From Clostridium kluyveri (GTDB lineage Bacteria > Bacillota > Clostridia > Clostridiales > Clostridiaceae), in assembly GCF_001902295.1 (NCBI RefSeq), contig NZ_CP018335.1:3596001-3660000 (forward strand): a stretch of 64,000 nucleotides of DNA, read 5' to 3'. The stretch's first letter is position 1; every line of letters begins with the position of its first letter. The notes beneath the pieces were generated by a model. It had not been told where the DNA came from. It did not search any database and saw only the letters and a list, made by a program, of their open reading frames with translations. This document shows, piece after piece, positions 8,920-16,834 of this stretch. Both the position numbers and the translations under genes were made by a program.

Positions 8920-10050
8920 TTAAACTGTTTCATTCCACTTTTCAAGCTTTTCCTTTTTATATTGTAAAAAATTTCCTTTATCAATAGATTCCCTTATTTC
9001 CTTCATTAAATTATTATAAAAATGCAAATTGTGTATTACACAAAGTCTCATGGCAAGCATCTCTTTTGCTTTAAACAAGTGTCTTATGTACGCCCTGGTA
9101 TAACTTTTACAGGTAGGACAACTGCACTCACTGTCAATAGGATTATCATCCAGCTCATATTTTGCATTTAAAAGATGTATTACACCATAGGATGTAAATA
9201 CATGAGAATGTCTTCCATTCCTTGAAGGCATTACACAGTCAAAAAAATCCACTCCTCTTTCCACCGACTCCAGTATATTAGCCGGAGTACCTACTCCCAT
9301 CAAATATATTGGTTTATTTTCAGGAAGATTTGGAACTACCTTTTCTAAAACTCTATACATTTCCTCATGAGTTTCTCCTACAGCAAGGCCTCCTATAGCA
9401 TATCCATCTAAATCCATGTCACTTATTATTTTTGCATGTTCTACCCGTATGTCATCATATACTCCTCCCTGATTTATACCAAAGAGCATCTGTTTATTAT
9501 TTATGGTATGGGGTATGGAATTTAGCCTGTCAATTTCAGTTTTACACCGTTTAAGCCAACGGGTAGTTCTTTTTACTGAATCCTCTACATACTCTTTAGG
9601 GGCGGGATTTTCAACACACTCATCAAAAGCCATGGCTACTGTAGATGCCAGGTTACTTTGAATTCTCATACTTTCTTCCGGTCCCATAAATATTTTTCTG
9701 CCATCTATATGAGAATTAAAGTACACCCCTTCCTCTTTTATTTTTCTCATACCTGAGAGAGAAAATACTTGAAAACCTCCAGAATCAGTTAAAATAGGTC
9801 TATCCCAATTCATAAATTTATGTAGTCCCCCAAGCTTTCTGATAACTTCATCTCCAGGCCTCAGACTCAAATGATAAGTATTTGAAAGTTCTATTTGACA
9901 TCCAATTTCTTTTAAATCTTCAGTTGAAACTGCACCTTTTATAGCTGCCAGGGTACCTACATTCATAAAAACCGGAGTTTGAACTACCCCATGTGGTGTA
10001 CTAAATTCACCTCTTCTGGAACTTCCATCTTTTTTAAGCAATTTATACAT
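8920..10050 (-). CDS. tgt: tRNA-guanine transglycosylase
   Basis: Exchanges guanine-34 of GUN-anticodon tRNAs for preQ1, the first tRNA step of queuosine synthesis. 376 residues, normal length. Visible motifs: LTDSGGFQVFSL near residue 90 and the nucleophile region FDCVMPSRNGRHSHVF near 265. The zinc site CSCPTCKSYTRAYIRHL is near 308-325. ATG start with GAGGTG upstream. It follows queA by 14 bases, so the two queuosine genes are an operon. Confidence 0.97.
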   Translation of the reverse strand: MYKLLKKDGSSRRGEFSTPHGVVQTPVFMNVGTLAAIKGAVSTEDLKEIGCQIELSNTYHLSLRPGDEVIRKLGGLHKFMNWDRPILTDSGGFQVFSLSGMRKIKEEGVYFNSHIDGRKIFMGPEESMRIQSNLASTVAMAFDECVENPAPKEYVEDSVKRTTRWLKRCKTEIDRLNSIPHTINNKQMLFGINQGGVYDDIRVEHAKIISDMDLDGYAIGGLAVGETHEEMYRVLEKVVPNLPENKPIYLMGVGTPANILESVERGVDFFDCVMPSRNGRHSHVFTSYGVIHLLNAKYELDDNPIDSECSCPTCKSYTRAYIRHLFKAKEMLAMRLCVIHNLHFYNNLMKEIRESIDKGNFLQYKKEKLEKWNETV

Positions 10051-10064
10051 TTAAACACCTCACT

Positions 10065-11090
10065 TCACTTGATGAACATGGCATCCCCAAAACTAAAAAA
10101 GCGATATTTTTCTTTTACTGCCACATTATAAGCATGCAGCGTATTTTCTCTCCCATAAAATGCACTTACAAGCATTATAAGGGTAGATTTTGGAAGATGA
10201 AAGTTTGTTATAAGTTTATCTACTACTTTATATTTATATCCTGGATATATAAATATATCCGTCCATCCTGACTGTTCTTTTACCCTGCCATTTTCATCTC
10301 CTATGGTTTCAAGTGTCCTGCAGGAGGTAGTTCCCACAGAAATTACACTATGACCACTTTCCTTAGCTGCATTTATCATATCAGCAGTTTCCTTTGACAT
10401 AGAATAAAACTCAGAATGCATGGTATGTTCTTCTATATTTTCTACTTTAACAGGTCTGAAAGTTCCAAGACCTACATGCAGCGTTAAAAATGCCAGATTA
10501 ACGCCTTTTTCACGGAGCTCTCTCAATAGCTCTTCAGTAAAATGAAGTCCTGCTGTAGGTGCCGCTGCCGATCCTTCTTCCCTGGAATACACAGTTTGAT
10601 ATAGCTCTTTATTCTCCAACTTTTCCTTTATGTATGGTGGAAGAGGTATTTGACCTAGTTTATCTAGTATTTCTTCAAATACCCCATTGTATTCGAACCT
10701 AACTATTCTATTTCCATCCTCATTTATACTAACTACTTCAGCCATTAACTCTCCATCGCCAAAATTAAATCTATTTCCTACCCTAGCCCTTTTGCCAGGC
10801 TTAACTAAAGTTTCCCAGGTGCAGTTATCCCTTCTTTTTAACAGTAAAAACTCCATTTTACCCATGGTATCTTCTCTCACACCTATAAGTCTTGCGGGTA
10901 AAACTCTGGTGTCATTTAATACAACACAATCCCCTGGATTTAGATAATCTACTATGTCCTTAAATACCTTATGACAAACTTTACCAGTTTTTTTATCCAG
11001 CACCATAAGCCTTCCTTCATCCCTTTGTTTCAGGGGCTTTTGTGCAATTAATTCCTCTGGCAAGTAAAAATCGAAATCTGTAACCTCCAA
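10065..11090 (-). CDS. queA: S-adenosylmethionine:tRNA ribosyltransferase-isomerase
   Basis: Transfers the ribosyl part of SAM to preQ1 in tRNA to give epoxyqueuosine. 341 residues, usual length. Family signatures: FDFYLPEELIAQ at the N-terminus, VVLNDTRVLPARL near 55-68 and AAPTAGLHFTEELL near 168-181. Start is TTG at 11090 with GGAGTG about 8 bases upstream. Lies between ruvB and tgt in the conserved ruvAB-queA-tgt-yajC order. Confidence 0.96.
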   Translation of the reverse strand: MEVTDFDFYLPEELIAQKPLKQRDEGRLMVLDKKTGKVCHKVFKDIVDYLNPGDCVVLNDTRVLPARLIGVREDTMGKMEFLLLKRRDNCTWETLVKPGKRARVGNRFNFGDGELMAEVVSINEDGNRIVRFEYNGVFEEILDKLGQIPLPPYIKEKLENKELYQTVYSREEGSAAAPTAGLHFTEELLRELREKGVNLAFLTLHVGLGTFRPVKVENIEEHTMHSEFYSMSKETADMINAAKESGHSVISVGTTSCRTLETIGDENGRVKEQSGWTDIFIYPGYKYKVVDKLITNFHLPKSTLIMLVSAFYGRENTLHAYNVAVKEKYRFFSFGDAMFIK

Positions 11091-11139
11091 TTAAGTTTCA
11101 CTCCATTTCATCTTGTGTAACATATTTTCATATATCAAG

Positions 11140-12192
11140 TTATACTTCATCATCAAATAAAGATGACTGCTTCAAATTTTTATGATACGCATTACTACTC
11201 TTCCTGGTTTTATTAAAGTGCTTATAAGCACTATCAGAGGCAATTCTTCCCCTTGGAGTTCTAATTATAAATCCCTTTTGGAGCAGATAAGGTTCATATA
11301 CATCTTCTATAGTATCAAGTTCCTCTCCTATAAAATAAGCGAGAGTTTCTATGCCAACAGGTCCTCCGTTAAAGTTATCTATAATAGCTCTTAATATTTT
11401 ATTGTCTATACTGTCAAACCCTTCCTTATCCACTTCCAATAATTCCAATGCTGCCTCACTGGTTTTTAAGTCTATTGTCCCATTACCCTTAACTTCAGAG
11501 TAATCTCTTACTCTTTTTAAAAGTCTGTTGGCTATTCTTGGAGTTCCCCTGGATCTTTTTCCTATTTCTACTGAAGCTTCAGGCTCTATTTTTATTTTAA
11601 GTATATTACAGGATCTAACTACAATTTCACTTAATTCCTCCTGATCATAAAAATCCATGGGACATAAAACGCCAAATCTATCTCTTAAGGGGGCAGTCAA
11701 AAGTCCTACCCTGGTAGTAGCACCTATAAGGGTAAATCTAGGTAAATCCAATCTTATGGATTTAGTTGATGCTCCCTTTCCTATAACTATATCAAGTGCA
11801 TAGTCTTCCATAGCTGGATATAGTATTTCCTCTACACTTCTATTCAACCTGTGTATTTCGTCTATAAAAAGCACATCCCTGTCATCAAGCCCAGTAAGTA
11901 TTGCAGCCAAGTCTCCTGCTCTTTCTATGGCAGGTCCTGAAGTAATTTTTAGATTCCCGCCCATCTCAAGAGCAATTATATTGGCCAGTGTTGTCTTGCC
12001 AAGCCCTGGAGGACCATAAAACAGCACATGATCCAAAGCTTCTTTTCTATTTTTAGCGGCCTCTATAAATATTTTCAATTTTTCTTTTACTTTTCTCTGT
12101 CCTATATATTCCTTAAGACTTTTCGGCCTTAAGCTGTACTCACTTTCTGCATCGCCTTTAATATTAAGTGGAGTAACTATTCTGTCTTCCAT
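11140..12192 (-). CDS. ruvB: Holliday junction branch migration ATPase RuvB
   Basis: AAA+ hexameric motor that drives branch migration with RuvA. About 350 residues. Walker A GPPGLGKTTL near residue 61, Walker B VLFIDEIHRL near 108, sensor 1 LIGATTR near 152, and the C-terminal winged-helix with GGPVGIETLA near 280. Start chosen at ATG 12192 with AGGTG six bases upstream; GTG and ATG codons three and two positions earlier overlap the site. Begins 14 bases after the ruvA stop. Confidence 0.97.
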   Translation of the reverse strand: MEDRIVTPLNIKGDAESEYSLRPKSLKEYIGQRKVKEKLKIFIEAAKNRKEALDHVLFYGPPGLGKTTLANIIALEMGGNLKITSGPAIERAGDLAAILTGLDDRDVLFIDEIHRLNRSVEEILYPAMEDYALDIVIGKGASTKSIRLDLPRFTLIGATTRVGLLTAPLRDRFGVLCPMDFYDQEELSEIVVRSCNILKIKIEPEASVEIGKRSRGTPRIANRLLKRVRDYSEVKGNGTIDLKTSEAALELLEVDKEGFDSIDNKILRAIIDNFNGGPVGIETLAYFIGEELDTIEDVYEPYLLQKGFIIRTPRGRIASDSAYKHFNKTRKSSNAYHKNLKQSSLFDDEV

Positions 12193-12206
12193 ACCCATCA
12201 CCTAAC

Positions 12207-12797
12207 CTAATTCATTAAAAATTTCAAAGCATTTTTTATCATTGATTCAATAGAATCATTGTTATCTATAGAAGCCACAGCTCTACCTGCTTCCTTTTCA
12301 GAATATCCAAGTGATATAAGGGCTTCTAAGACTTCTATTGTCTCTTCTTCTTGGGAAACTTGTCTATGATCTTTTTCTTGGTTTATAATTTCCTCTGGTT
12401 TTATTTTATCTTTAAGTTCCAATATAATTCTCTGTGCAGTCTTTTTTCCTACTCCCGGAGCTCTTACTAAATTTTTTTCATCTCCAGATATTATAGCATA
12501 TTTTAAATTATTAACACTGCTTATAGATAAGAGAGAAAGTGCTGCCTTTGCTCCTATACCATTTATAGTAAGAAGAAGATTGAACATATTAATTTCTTCT
12601 TTTGTTAAAAAGCCATATAGCCCTATAAAATCTTCTCTCACTATTTGCTGAAGATATAAGGTTATATTTTCATCTATTTTGGGAGTTTTGGCAATAGTAC
12701 TTCCAGAGGTATTTATCTTATACCCTATACCGTTGTTTTCAACTACTATGTAATCTTTATTTACCCCTTTATATATGCCTTTTATGTATTCATACAT
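12207..12797 (-). CDS. ruvA: Holliday junction DNA-binding subunit RuvA
   Basis: Tetramer that binds four-way junctions and loads RuvB. 196 residues: N-terminal OB domain (MYEYIKGIYKGVNKDYIVVENNG), two helix-hairpin-helix motifs (FNLLLTINGIGAKAALSLL and LVRAPGVGKKTAQRIILELKDK) and a short C-terminal RuvB-binding domain (EALISLGYSEKEAGRAV). No ruvC is found next to it or anywhere in the window, although ruvC often precedes ruvA. Confidence 0.97.
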   Translation of the reverse strand: MYEYIKGIYKGVNKDYIVVENNGIGYKINTSGSTIAKTPKIDENITLYLQQIVREDFIGLYGFLTKEEINMFNLLLTINGIGAKAALSLLSISSVNNLKYAIISGDEKNLVRAPGVGKKTAQRIILELKDKIKPEEIINQEKDHRQVSQEEETIEVLEALISLGYSEKEAGRAVASIDNNDSIESMIKNALKFLMN

Positions 12798-12948
12798 TTA
12801 CAAAACTCCTCCAAAATCTGAACTGTTTAATTTTAATGTAACACATATTACTTTATCATGGAAAATAATTTAGTTCAATGAAATATTTTAAAATTAAGGT
12901 TCGTCCAAAATCTTATAACGTAATAATTATATCATTAAGTGAAAACCA

Positions 12949-12989
12949 GAAAAAGCCCTGGAAGCTGCTATTATTCATAGTCTTCCAGG
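12949..12989 (-). terminator. Terminator overlapping the end of the BofC-domain gene
   Basis: Stem CCTGGAAG (12957-12964) / CTTCCAGG (12982-12989), followed on the minus strand by GCTTTTTC. The upstream arm lies in the last codons of the gene ending at 12971, so the stop codon is inside the hairpin. Confidence 0.75.
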
Positions 12990-13567
12990 CGTGACTGTGC
13001 TTCTTCTCTTGTATTACACTGAAAATACTTATCTCCCTTAGTTAAAAGTTTAATATCTTCTTCCTTTAATCTTTTTGTTTTTATATCAGTTATATCCGTA
13101 TTTTCATTTTCTATGAACATATTTCCCGCTTTATCTGTCTTATATATGGCAATAAAACCATTTTTTATACCCAGTACATATTTATTTGGAGCATACTTAT
13201 CCACTTCTTTTACCAATATTACCTGTTGTGTATTAAATTTTTCTATTTTGTATCCTGCACTTTTATAGGTATCTTCAACCTCATCTTTACTTTTCCCAGA
13301 CAGTTCTCCTGCCGATTCTTCTTTTTCTACCTGATACTCTCCACTTTTGTCATATTTAATTTTAAATATGATTTTTGCTTTATCAGAAACAGCAGCAGCT
13401 ACACTAGAATTTGTCTTTACAGATTCTTTATTTTTTTCTTTCACTTGAAGTAATTCCTTTTTCATGCTGGCATTTTGAAATCCTGTTACACATATATAAC
13501 AACTTAAACTAAAAATTAAAATAGTAAAAATAACTAATATTACTGTACGCAATTTTCTTCTATCCAT
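12971..13567 (-). CDS. Membrane-anchored protein with BofC C-terminal-like domain
   Basis: 198 residues. One N-terminal membrane segment (about 8-28), a charged coiled stretch, then an extracytoplasmic domain. The last ~80 residues (KYVLGIKNGFIAIYKTDKAGN ... LLTKGDKYFQCNTREEAQSRLEDYE) resemble the BofC C-terminal domain. BofC in Bacillus is a forespore protein that restrains SpoIVB signalling for sigma-K; whether this one does the same is inference. ATG with GGAGG upstream; own terminator downstream. The ruvAB genes follow on the same strand. Confidence 0.65.
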   Translation of the reverse strand: MDRRKLRTVILVIFTILIFSLSCYICVTGFQNASMKKELLQVKEKNKESVKTNSSVAAAVSDKAKIIFKIKYDKSGEYQVEKEESAGELSGKSKDEVEDTYKSAGYKIEKFNTQQVILVKEVDKYAPNKYVLGIKNGFIAIYKTDKAGNMFIENENTDITDIKTKRLKEEDIKLLTKGDKYFQCNTREEAQSRLEDYE

Positions 13568-13619
13568 AATATCCCTCCTTTTTGAATATTATGGACAATT
13601 TACTGTAAAATTATACATG

Positions 13620-14444
13620 TTATTTTAACTTTATACTGGTATAATTTCTATCACAATATAAAATTTTATTTTTAATAAATATATTTCCCTGCTTGTCTGT
13701 TCTCCAAACTGTAATTCCCCTATTAATTAATCTATTTTCTACCACTTTATTAGGAGTACTTTTATTACTTGTTATAATGGCCACTTTTGGACTTATTCTT
13801 TTCAAAAATTCATCAAGAGTACTTGTATGAATTCCATGATGAGGAACTTTCAGTACATCACATTTTTTTAGTTTCCCAGAATTTATCATACTTTCTTCTT
13901 CAGCTTTTTCACAATCTCCTGCAAATAAATAAGTAAGCTGACCTACATTGCCCTGTAATACAATAGAATTATTATTTTCTATATTACTGTCTTTATGCAA
14001 GGGGGCTACAGCTTCAAGATTTATACCCTGTGCTCTTAGTTTCCAGCCTTCACCTATATATTCTACATGAATCCCCATTTTAATCAATCTATTCCTTATC
14101 ATATATTTCATGGAGTTTTCATGTCCTGGCAAATATACTCTGCTTACTTTTTTACATTGTACTGTTTTTATTATGCCGTCATAATGATCACAGTGGTAGT
14201 GGGTTAATATTAAACCTTCTATTTTATTTACCTTATTTAAATCTAAATATTTTATCACTTTTTTAATATAATATTTGGCTCCTGTATCTATTAAATAGCA
14301 CTTACCTTTTACTTTTATTAAAATGCAGTCACCCTGGCCCACGTTTAAAAAATGCACCTCACATTTTTCATATCTTGCAGAAGCCATAGTATTCATATCT
14401 ATTATTAGTATAAATATAGTAATAACTGTTATTATTTTTTTCAT
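13620..14444 (-). CDS. Exported metallo-beta-lactamase-fold protein (ComEC C-terminal type)
   Basis: 274 residues. A signal peptide or anchor near 1-22 is followed by a metallo-beta-lactamase fold. It starts FLNVGQGDC..LIDTGAKYY and carries the metal motif THYHCDHYDG at 81-90 (H82, H84, D86, H87), then FAGDCE and VPHHGIHTS further on. It looks like a free-standing version of the extracellular ComEC/Rec2 nuclease-like domain. Such stand-alone proteins are common in Clostridia; substrate unknown, phosphodiester or nucleic acid likely. ATG preceded by GGAGGAAG. It ends about 50 bases before the BofC-domain gene. Confidence 0.8.
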   Translation of the reverse strand: MKKIITVITIFILIIDMNTMASARYEKCEVHFLNVGQGDCILIKVKGKCYLIDTGAKYYIKKVIKYLDLNKVNKIEGLILTHYHCDHYDGIIKTVQCKKVSRVYLPGHENSMKYMIRNRLIKMGIHVEYIGEGWKLRAQGINLEAVAPLHKDSNIENNNSIVLQGNVGQLTYLFAGDCEKAEEESMINSGKLKKCDVLKVPHHGIHTSTLDEFLKRISPKVAIITSNKSTPNKVVENRLINRGITVWRTDKQGNIFIKNKILYCDRNYTSIKLK

Positions 14445-14536
14445 CCTGGCTTACTTCCTCCATCACCTTTCTTAAAAAATAGCAACTTAAAATATATTTA
14501 TTTTCCCCATTAATTCATTTCTATATTCTTCAAAAT

Positions 14537-14568
14537 AAAAAAGACGCCTTATAAAAACGTCCTTTTTA
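14537..14568 (-). terminator. Terminator left of the island, probably the old yebC terminator
   Basis: Minus-strand hairpin GGACG / CGTCT with loop TTTTTATAAGG and a run of T. It lies about 20 bases past the left copy of the yebC tail, where the terminator of an uninterrupted yebC would be expected. Confidence 0.6.
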
Positions 14569-14585
14569 CAGTGGATATATGTACT

Positions 14586-14646
14586 TTATCCTTCAAACTC
14601 ATCAGGAAAATCTGCATTGTGATATACATTTTGAACATCATCATCA
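14586..14646 (-). repeat. Left 61-bp direct repeat: copy of the yebC 3' end
   Basis: Bases 14586-14646 are identical to 20913-20973, which are the last 20 codons and stop of yebC. The copy has no yebC gene attached; to its right it is joined directly to a toxin-gene remnant. Together the two copies bound about 6.3 kb of accessory DNA, the pattern left by site-specific integration at the 3' end of a gene or by recombination between short homologies. No integrase is present. Confidence 0.85.
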
Positions 14647-14848
14647 ATTCAAGGTTGTCAACTGTTACTGTTTTAGTACTATATGGTTTGAAATCTGGGA
14701 CCCCTTCTTCAGTGAACTTAACTCCATTTGGATACTTTTCAGCTAAATCCCCACTTAAATTTGTATGTTTGTCCAGCATATTTTTTATTGATTACCCTAA
14801 CGCCATCTAAGTCAGCTTTACCCGCGCCCTTGAGGCAAAGTCTGTCTT
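14647..14848 (-). pseudogene. Remnant of a polymorphic toxin C-terminal domain (HNH-like)
   Basis: Translating the minus strand gives pieces in different frames: KTDFASRA, then GKADLDGVRVINKKYAGQTY, then LAEKYPNGVKFTEEGVPDFKPYS. In order they resemble the NKKYAG(K)TY...LA.KYPNGV.FTEEG.PDF core seen in toxin domains of contact-dependent and RHS/LXG toxins thought to be HNH-type nucleases. At least two frameshifts interrupt it, and its end is replaced by the yebC-tail repeat. An in-frame ATG at 14779 gives only a 76-residue chimaera. I regard it as dead. Confidence 0.6.
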
Positions 14849-14904
14849 ATTATTTTTTAGTGATAGAATTGAGTATTTTCAACTCTTACCACTAGCTTAT
14901 CACT

Positions 14905-14947
14905 ATAAAAAGCAATGAACTAGCCTACTTATTTTCAGCTAGTTCAT
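14905..14947 (-). terminator. Terminator after the SUKH immunity gene
   Basis: Perfect 10-bp stem ATGAACTAGC (14915-14924) / GCTAGTTCAT (14938-14947), with TGCTTTTTAT following on the minus strand. T-rich sequence also follows on plus, so it may work both ways. Confidence 0.65.
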
Positions 14948-15141
14948 TTAGTCTCTTTTTTACTACATTATTACAATTATGCTATTACTTTAATTCAATA
15001 TTTTATTGATTTCTATAAGCTATAGCATACTTAAATTTAATGCAGTTAATAATTCTAGAATTATGCCTTTAGATATTGTTATCAACGATTTTTTATGCTA
15101 CATATTCTCTATTTCATCATTAAATCTGTCAATAAGAAATT

Positions 15142-15513
15142 CTAAGTATTATACCTTTCACCTAATACCCCACTTATTCTATCCCAAGCAATTACTTTTT
15201 CAGTATTTGTGTCTAAGCAATACAACCATTCATCACAATTTTCTACCACTATTAAATTATTAGGTAAGCTATAATTTCTATAATCAACAGTAACATCTCT
15301 AAACATTGATCTATTTACTTTAGATACGCCTAGTATTTGTACTCCTCCTATTCCACCCTGTCCATAATTTTTTATAAACCATTTATACTCCTCTGGCAGA
15401 TTAAGTCCTAATTCTTTTTCAGCAACACTTATAATTTCATCATTTGATACTTCTCCTATAAAATTGCCATCTTCTGAGTATTCTTTTATCGTATTTATTA
15501 CTTTTTCTTTCAT
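15142..15513 (-). CDS. SUKH (SMI1/KNR4) immunity protein, C-terminus frameshifted
   Basis: 123 residues with the SUKH-1 pattern: ISVAEKELGLNLPEEYKWFIKNYGQGGIGG near the middle and LIVVENCDEWLYCLDT later. SUKH proteins are immunity proteins of nuclease toxins, and this one begins 13 bases after the stop of an LHH nuclease fragment. The gene stops at 15142, but the next frame continues LEFLIDRFNDEIENM and stops at 15098, a normal SUKH ending. One base appears to be missing near 15145, so the last 15 residues are lost. ATG with GGAGG upstream. Function may be weakened, or this may be a sequencing error. Confidence 0.8.
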   Translation of the reverse strand: MKEKVINTIKEYSEDGNFIGEVSNDEIISVAEKELGLNLPEEYKWFIKNYGQGGIGGVQILGVSKVNRSMFRDVTVDYRNYSLPNNLIVVENCDEWLYCLDTNTEKVIAWDRISGVLGERYNT

Positions 15514-15526
15514 ATAAATCTACCTC

Positions 15527-16053
15527 CTATTTAGTAAACTGCTCATATCTCCTTTTCCAATACTTACTTCTAAAATTATTGTATTGCTTTTCTAGCTTTG
15601 GATTATTTCTAAAACTTTGCCCATCTTCTATTAATCCATGAAGCTGGCTACTATACTTTTGATGAGTACTTTCTAATATTTCTACCATTGACTCTGATTC
15701 TTGTTGAGTTAGATGATGGAATTGTATAGGCTTTCCATCGCTACCTATTGGAGCTCTTCCTTTTTTCATCAACTGCAGATTGGTTAATCCTGAATTTTCA
15801 TCATAATAATTTATATTGATATCACTACATTGATATACCCTTCTATTTACATCTCTTACCCCTTCATTAACTTTAACTGTACCCTCAAATTCTACTGGAT
15901 TATATAACTTAGGGTTACTAACCCCCTCAATTATTTTTTTAGCTTCATTAGACACATTACCTTCAATTTTAGAAAACTCAAATAAATCTTCTGCAGCATT
16001 TATTGTTCCTATTCCATTTGGTAATGCAATGGGGTTGCATCTAGGTCATAGGC
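15527..16053 (-). pseudogene. LHH-type nuclease toxin, C-terminal fragment
   Basis: The open part (15527-15955, 142 residues from a GTG without a binding site) ends in a Tox-LHH-like domain: LMKKGRAPIGSDGKPIQFHHL ... STHQKYSSQLHGL...YWKRRYEQF, an HNH/Endo VII-type nuclease. The same frame stays open upstream (IALPNGIGTINAAEDLFEFSKIEG) to about 16030. There the expected AYDLDATP continues in another frame to 16053, so a frameshift separates them. No secretion or delivery domain remains. It was probably the tip of a large polymorphic toxin; the SUKH gene downstream is its likely immunity partner. Confidence 0.7.
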
Positions 16054-16219
16054 TGGTCACATTCATTGTATAGCAACCTGTTGTCTCAACTAAGTTTGGT
16101 CGTATGGGCATAGGTTGAAGCAACTTTATTTTATTATTGAATATTCTTCCTTCAATAGCCGTTTTAGAAGAAAAATTCGACCTTATGCCCAATTGTGTCC
16201 AAATTTGACCTTGAAAAAG

Positions 16220-16260
16220 AAAACTCCAACAGTCACCATTCTAGCATCCATTGGAGTTTT
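16220..16260 (-). terminator. Bidirectional terminator-like hairpin in the island
   Basis: Perfect 10-bp stem AAAACTCCAA / TTGGAGTTTT with a 21-base loop. On the minus strand it is followed by CTTTTTC, on plus by ACTATT. It would stop transcripts coming from the DUF6572 gene. Confidence 0.55.
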
Positions 16261-16279
16261 ACTATTAGCTTGAATCAGA

Positions 16280-16349
16280 CATCGAAAGGAGTTTTTTGCT
16301 AGATACCCTATATTTCCATAGGAGCAAGCAATATGACTTCCTTTCGATG
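16280..16349. repeat. 70-base imperfect hairpin, nested inverted repeats
   Basis: Outer arms CATCGAAAGGA (16280-16290) and TCCTTTCGATG (16339-16349) pair perfectly. Inside, TTGCT/AGCAA and CCTAT/ATAGG can extend the same stem. Such nested structure suits a small structured RNA, the end of an IS200/IS605-like element or a MITE. No gene overlaps it. Confidence 0.5.
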
Positions 16350-16494
16350 GCTATTTGCAGTTTTTAGAGTATGTTTTTCACTAGGAAACTGTCTACTCCC
16401 CGCAGAATTCTAATTATGCAGTTAATATTATCACTACTTTTATTGATTTATCTTACTTCATATAAATAGCTTAATTTTGAATTGAGATTTTAAC

Positions 16495-16821
16495 CTACTC
16501 TCCTATAATTTCACAACTTAAATTAAACCCTGCTTCAACTACACTTTTATATGCAACATTTAAAAACTCTTCTGCCTTTTCAGTAATATCATATTTTGCA
16601 TATATTATTATTTCTATATTTTTATCTTTTGCCTTAGGATAACTTTCATATATTTCTCCACTTTCGATAAAATTCAAGTATGAATTTATCTTATCTTGAA
16701 GCATTATTAGATGCTCATATTCATTGCTCCAATCTAAATGGTCTGAAATTCCTATCATTACATTACCATTCTCTTTATTTATGCCTATACTATCAATTTT
16801 ATCCTTATTAATTACTGACAT
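16495..16821 (-). CDS. DUF6572-like protein, probable toxin immunity
   Basis: 108 residues starting MSVINKDKIDSIGI; the segments DHLDWSNEYEHLIMLQDKINSYLNFIESGEIYE and later IIIYAKYDITEKAEEFL match the DUF6572 pattern as I know it. Family function is not proven, but it follows the nuclease toxin gene ending at 16835 by only 13 bases, the usual position of an immunity gene. The second of two adjacent ATG codons is chosen because AGGTG is then 5 bases away. Appears intact. Confidence 0.7.
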   Translation of the reverse strand: MSVINKDKIDSIGINKENGNVMIGISDHLDWSNEYEHLIMLQDKINSYLNFIESGEIYESYPKAKDKNIEIIIYAKYDITEKAEEFLNVAYKSVVEAGFNLSCEIIGE

Positions 16822-16834
16822 CATTTCACCTCTA

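Larger units (their letters stand above)
16054..16494. other. Gene-less stretch with hairpins, probable insertion or recombination scar
   Basis: No supportable gene. Contents: a terminator-like stem AAAACTCCAA (16220-16229) / TTGGAGTTTT (16251-16260), a larger hairpin at 16280-16349 described separately, and short inverted copies of GGGCATA near 16115 and 16185. On the minus strand one frame is open for about 57 codons (SNFSSKTAIEGRIFNNKIKLLQPMP... ) with no start or recognised family. It separates two toxin modules. Confidence 0.5.

Noticed and set aside
14549..14779. A 76-residue open frame on the minus strand left of the island
   Set aside because: It is a chimaera of toxin remnant and out-of-frame yebC-tail repeat; no binding site, no coherent protein.
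16060..16230. 57-codon open minus-strand stretch as a transposase fragment
   Set aside because: No transposase motif, no start and no recognisable family; left as part of the unassigned region.
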